Shown here piece by piece: positions 5,870 to 8,786 of a DNA stretch of 8,786 nucleotides. Each line of letters starts with the position of its first letter. Position 1 is the stretch's first letter. The position numbers and the translations under genes were made by a program. The DNA lies in assembly GCA_030642545.1 (NCBI GenBank), contig DAOWNP010000085.1:1-8786 (forward strand). The letters are read 5' to 3'. The notes beneath the pieces were generated by a model, which had not been told where the DNA came from, searched no databases, and worked only from the letters and a program-made list of their open reading frames with translations. The DNA is from Desulfobacteraceae bacterium (GTDB lineage: Bacteria; Desulfobacterota; Desulfobacteria; Desulfobacterales; DAOWNP01).

Positions 5870-5962
5870 AATTTCACAAGGAAAGAGAGGAGATAATACT
5901 AATCGTATATCTCCGACCGATAACGCAGTGAAATTATTTATGTAACGGTCTATAATATTATC
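5870..5962. repeat. Cluster of nested inverted repeats after the oxidoreductase gene
   Basis: Four inverted pairs interleave here: AATTTCAC/GTGAAATT (5870-5877, 5928-5935), GGAGATA/TATCTCC (5889-5895, 5908-5914), GACCG/CGGTC (5915-5919, 5946-5950) and GATAATA/TATTATC (5892-5898, 5956-5962). The last overlaps the stop codon of the oxidoreductase gene. The patch looks less AT-rich than its surroundings. It could be a 3' RNA structure, a processing site between the oxidoreductase and etfBA cistrons, a weak terminator (the minus strand after TATCTCC reads TCTCTTTCC), or a dispersed REP-like element. Confidence 0.4.
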
Positions 5963-8030
5963 TAACTATATGCCTCTCTATCAATTCTACAAAATCAATA
6001 GCTTCTATCTTGCCTTCAAACCCTGCAACTTTTATTGCATCTTCTAAATTTACAAGGCAAAATGGACATGCAGTGACTATAACATTAGCACCAGCTTCAT
6101 TGGCCATTTCAACTCTTAAAACACCCATTCTTGTTTCTTCTTCTGGCTCATAAAAAAGCATTAAGCCTCCACCACCACAGCAAAATGACCGGTCACGACT
6201 TTTTTCCATATCAACACGGGTCAAGCCTGGTATTGCATCAAGTGCTTCTCTTGGATCTTCATAAAGGTTATTATGTCGTCCCAAGTAGCATGGATCATGA
6301 TATGTATATACTTTTTCAGGATCTTCACAGGTATCTAATTTAATTGTACCCTCTTTAATACAACGTGCTACAACCTGAGTTATATGTTCAACTTCAGGCA
6401 GACCGCTATATTCATTTTTAAGTACATTAAACGCATGAGGATCTGCTGTAATTATTTTTTTTGCACCAGACTCTATAATAGCAGTTGTATTTTGGTCTTT
6501 AAGATCTTGATAAAGCATCTCTTCACCAAATCGTTTGACTTCATTACCACTATCTTTTTCAAGTTTGCCAAGAATTGCAAAATCAATACCCGCTAAGCTC
6601 AGAATTTTGGCTGTTGCTTTTGATAAATCCTGCATTCTATCATCATAGGATGAGATACTGTCAACAAAATAAAGATTCTCTGCTGTCTCGCCTTTTTCAA
6701 CTAATTTTACTGGACATTCAGCTGCAAACTCTTTATCCTTAGTCCACTCACTTCTCTTTTTCTCCATTTTACCCCAGGGATTACCTCTTTTTTCAAGAGC
6801 TTTAAGGGGTTTTTGAAGAGACTGTGGAACCATACCTTCATCTACCATTCCTCTTCTTAAATCTACTATTTTATCAATATATTCAATTCCAAGAGGACAT
6901 TCCTGCTCACAGGCACCGCATGTAGTACATGACCAAATCTCATCTTCTGAAAATATTCCGCCGATAAGAGGTTCTGATTTAATAAAGCTGCCTCTTATAG
7001 GATAGTGCTCAAAACAATAATCACGAGCTTTTATGCTTATAAATCTTGGAGAAAGCGGTCTGCCTACTGCATTTGCAGGACACTGATCAGAACACCTTCC
7101 GCAATCAGCACATGTATAAAAATCAAGCATATGTTTCCATGTAAAATCTTCGAACTTTTTTACTCCAAAAGATTCAAGTTCATCCAATTTATCATCGGTA
7201 ACACCATACATAACTGGCTTGATATTTCCTTTTTTTGTACGCATGAACAAAACATTGAAAAATGAAGTGATAACATGAAAATGTTTTCCAAGAGGTAGAA
7301 AACATAAGAAAAAAAAGAATGTTATATCATGAACATAATAAGATAAAATATGAACAGTTTGAAGAGATGATTGTGAAAAATTGAGTAAAAACAGTTTTGA
7401 AAACCATACAAGCGTTCCAGGCATGAGATGTGCTACCTCAAAAGCACCGGTTTTAACCTGAGCTGCTACAAAACTTGCTTCAAAAAAGCTCTCAGAAAGC
7501 ATCAAAAGACTGATTATTCCAAGAACAAAAACAGCTTCAGCTGTATGATCATGTCCGTATTTTTCAGGAACACTATATCGAGCTGGTTTATAAACACCTC
7601 TTCTTACAGCTGCTATAATACATGCTATTAAAACACCTGTTGCTGCAATATCTTTTAAAATATTGTATATATCACCTATGCAGCCTCCAAAACCTGGAAG
7701 AACAAAATCATTTGACAACCCTATTACAACAAGAGATGTTGATCTTATTGAAAGTATCAAAAATCCTATAAAAATAACTATATGCAAAATACCAGCAAGC
7801 CGATATCTGGGTTGACGCCACTGCATAAGCCAAATCTTTAAAATATTAAACAATCGGTTAGGCAGATTATCAAAACGATAATCAGGAGCTGCTTTTACCA
7901 GAGGTGCAATTCGTTTAGCCATTATAAACGTAAATATCGCAACCCCGATAACAGGAATCAGCAGTGAAAAAATCACTGTTGGAATCCCTAAAACTGAAAA
8001 GCTTTGCGGAGAAACTAAAATCGGGTCCAT
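5958..8030 (-). CDS. Membrane Fe-S oxidoreductase, ETF-linked (HdrD-like / ETF:quinone oxidoreductase type)
   Basis: The product is 690 residues. The N-terminal part (about 1-250) is a NarI-like membrane domain with helices near 17-37, 80-104, 127-142, 166-190 and 222-248; histidines such as His83, His201, His234 and His250 or His252 are plausible haem b ligands. Two 4Fe-4S motifs follow: CADCGRCSDQCP (Cys307, 310, 313, 317) and CTTCGACEQECP (Cys368, 371, 374, 378). The C-terminal part has two CCG-type domains. The second is intact: Cys581 in DPCYLGR, CCGGGG (617-618) and CPFC (655, 658). The first has lost its cysteines: EKDSG where relatives have E-x-CCG, and ADPHAF where they have CPHCF. 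By family knowledge the protein passes electrons from EtfAB to menaquinone, which its place upstream of etfBA supports. AAGGAAAGG precedes ATG 8030. The gene belongs to the family annotated as DUF224 or HdrD-like; the direction of electron flow is inference. Confidence 0.88.
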   Translation of the reverse strand: MDPILVSPQSFSVLGIPTVIFSLLIPVIGVAIFTFIMAKRIAPLVKAAPDYRFDNLPNRLFNILKIWLMQWRQPRYRLAGILHIVIFIGFLILSIRSTSLVVIGLSNDFVLPGFGGCIGDIYNILKDIAATGVLIACIIAAVRRGVYKPARYSVPEKYGHDHTAEAVFVLGIISLLMLSESFFEASFVAAQVKTGAFEVAHLMPGTLVWFSKLFLLNFSQSSLQTVHILSYYVHDITFFFFLCFLPLGKHFHVITSFFNVLFMRTKKGNIKPVMYGVTDDKLDELESFGVKKFEDFTWKHMLDFYTCADCGRCSDQCPANAVGRPLSPRFISIKARDYCFEHYPIRGSFIKSEPLIGGIFSEDEIWSCTTCGACEQECPLGIEYIDKIVDLRRGMVDEGMVPQSLQKPLKALEKRGNPWGKMEKKRSEWTKDKEFAAECPVKLVEKGETAENLYFVDSISSYDDRMQDLSKATAKILSLAGIDFAILGKLEKDSGNEVKRFGEEMLYQDLKDQNTTAIIESGAKKIITADPHAFNVLKNEYSGLPEVEHITQVVARCIKEGTIKLDTCEDPEKVYTYHDPCYLGRHNNLYEDPREALDAIPGLTRVDMEKSRDRSFCCGGGGLMLFYEPEEETRMGVLRVEMANEAGANVIVTACPFCLVNLEDAIKVAGFEGKIEAIDFVELIERHIVR

Positions 8031-8090
8031 AATTTCCTTTCCTTAAATTTACATGTCAAAAATTATTACAATAAATTATTAAAAATATAT

Positions 8091-8106
8091 TTTAAGCAGT
8101 AAAACA
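8091..8106 (-). promoter_or_regulatory. 16-base block shared with the etfB leader (copy 2)
   Basis: TTTAAGCAGTAAAACA on the plus strand matches 15 of 16 bases of 5759-5774. It lies 61 bases upstream of the oxidoreductase start codon. It also forms one arm of an imperfect inverted repeat, TTAAGCAGT (8092-8100) with ACTGCATTAA (8109-8118), which the etfB copy lacks. I could not pick a convincing promoter for the oxidoreductase gene within this leader. Confidence 0.35.
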
Positions 8107-8121
8107 AGACTGCATTAAGCT

Positions 8122-8148
8122 AAAAAATATCAGAAATTTTTCTGATAT
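8122..8148 (-). terminator. Intrinsic terminator of dapB
   Basis: ATATCAGAAA (8127-8136) and TTTCTGATAT (8139-8148) form a perfect 10-base stem. On the minus strand the stem is followed at once by five T's. It lies about 105 bases beyond the dapB stop codon, and it separates dapB from the oxidoreductase gene. The stem is AT-rich, so efficiency may be moderate. Confidence 0.6.
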
Positions 8149-8169
8149 ATTATTCTACTATCAATTAGA

Positions 8170-8205
8170 TTATTGTTAATTATTGAATTAACTAATAAAC
8201 AATAA
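8170..8205. promoter_or_regulatory. AT-rich inverted repeat in the dapB/oxidoreductase gap
   Basis: TTATTGTTAATTA (8170-8182) and TAATAAACAATAA (8193-8205) pair over 13 bases with one mismatch around a 10-base centre. No T-run follows on either strand. It may be an operator for the downstream oxidoreductase gene or part of the dapB 3' end; nothing in the sequence decides this. Confidence 0.3.
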
Positions 8206-8254
8206 CAGTTACGTCAAGTAATTTTTAACCATTAGGAACGTCAAATCTGTTTTT

Positions 8255-8786
8255 TTATCCTTTCATAACATCAATCATGGTAAAAACAGATCCTTTTTTT
8301 CCTGATTTAAGTTTACTATTCAAAAAACAAACAGCATCCAGAGTTCCTTCCGTGTAAATATCTCTTCCACAAATATTATGTGTAAAACTAAACTTAGCTG
8401 TTTTATCCTTTGATGTTAAAGTATATGTATGCCATCCATGCCCATCTATATATTTTTCTGGAATTTTCCAGACAGCTTTCTGAATTTCAGGATCCCGCTC
8501 TTTTTGTATCTGATTCTCATTAAACTCAGGTCCGAGTTTTTTTAAATAACCGGCCATAGCTTTTGCTGTTCCACTGGTATCTGCCTTACCTGCCTGATGA
8601 CTCTCAGATATTTCCAAAGTATAATCTAAAAACAGATCGGGGAAAGTTTTTGCTGCATATTCCATTGTTGCCTGAAGCCCCACTATTTGCTTTGCCATGT
8701 TAGGTGCTATAACAGCACAAATATCAGAATCTTTAACTGTTTTAAAAAGCAGACTTCGATCACCACCTGTGGTACCCATAACAAAA
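8255..8786 (-). CDS. dapB: Dihydrodipicolinate reductase, plant type (partial at right edge)
   Basis: The visible 177 codons run from the right edge to TAA at 8255; the frame is still open at the edge (Phe-Val before MGTTGG), so the Met at 8779 is internal and the NAD(P)H-binding N-terminus is missing. DapB reduces the dihydrodipicolinate made by DapA to tetrahydrodipicolinate in lysine and diaminopimelate synthesis, in the cytoplasm. FVMGTTGGDR is the usual GTTG block at the end of the nucleotide-binding domain. ESHQAGKADTSGTAKAM is the substrate-binding motif in the form seen in plant DapB, where enterobacterial enzymes have HHRHKVDAPSGTA. FTHNICGRDIYTEGTLDAV and the ending MIDVMKG also resemble the plant proteins. 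The gene is on the same strand as the oxidoreductase, but a terminator and 224 bases separate them, so they are probably separate units. Confidence 0.92.
   Translation of the reverse strand, partial: FVMGTTGGDRSLLFKTVKDSDICAVIAPNMAKQIVGLQATMEYAAKTFPDLFLDYTLEISESHQAGKADTSGTAKAMAGYLKKLGPEFNENQIQKERDPEIQKAVWKIPEKYIDGHGWHTYTLTSKDKTAKFSFTHNICGRDIYTEGTLDAVCFLNSKLKSGKKGSVFTMIDVMKG

Noticed and set aside
6131..7631. Four short plus-strand open frames antisense to the Fe-S oxidoreductase
   Set aside because: All lie within a 690-codon gene with clear motifs; their products are low-complexity and lack start signals.
1..8786. CRISPR array, tRNA, rRNA or defence island
   Set aside because: No regularly spaced repeat units, no cloverleaf-like or rRNA-like sequence, and no nuclease, toxin or defence-type domain were seen among the readable proteins.

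Overview
The window is AT-rich DNA that reads like the chromosome of a strictly anaerobic deltaproteobacterium, most likely a low-GC member of the Desulfobacterales. The main reason is the electron-transfer-flavoprotein module: etfB, etfA and a large membrane Fe-S oxidoreductase of the HdrD-like, ETF-linked type. This arrangement is typical of sulfate reducers and syntrophs that oxidise acids through acyl-CoA intermediates. A plant-type dihydrodipicolinate reductase and a class I adenylate cyclase tail fit the same group. The taxonomic placement is inference; no rRNA marker is present.

Layout. Bases 1-708 (+) hold the C-terminal part of a class I adenylate cyclase, cut by the left edge. A hairpin at 757-796 separates it from a convergent 83-residue histidine-rich, probably metal-binding protein (808-1059, -), which has a good sigma70-type promoter. 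Divergent from that is an ABC-2 permease without its ATPase (1280-2308, +), preceded by a perfect inverted repeat and T-run in its leader. Bases 2307-2523 carry a decayed, internally deleted duplicate of the 3' terminator and etfA region found intact further right. The stretch 2524-2834 has only small inverted repeats and a promoter. At 2835-3860 (+) lies an unusual gene: a lipoprotein joining a carboxypeptidase-regulatory-like beta domain to a class I glutamine-amidotransferase-like (peptidase C26) domain. A strong bidirectional terminator at 3903-3941 closes it against etfA.

The right half is one functional block on the minus strand. A membrane Fe-S oxidoreductase (5958-8030) is followed by etfB (4938-5726) and etfA (3967-4935). 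By family knowledge, EtfAB collects electrons from acyl-CoA dehydrogenases and the Fe-S protein passes them to the membrane quinone pool. No acyl-CoA dehydrogenase lies in the window. The oxidoreductase and etfB leaders share a nearly identical 16-base block, which suggests co-regulation. The etfB leader also holds a 19-base imperfect direct repeat spaced exactly 50 bases apart. At the right edge, a partial plant-type dapB (8255-8786, -) belongs to lysine and diaminopimelate synthesis and ends at its own terminator.

Most notable: (1) the etfA fossil with its duplicated terminator, flanking the odd lipoprotein gene in direct orientation; (2) loss of the cluster-ligand cysteines from the first CCG domain of the Fe-S oxidoreductase, while the second is intact; (3) the lipoprotein/C26 fusion. 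I see no CRISPR array, tRNA, rRNA, transposase gene or defence system.
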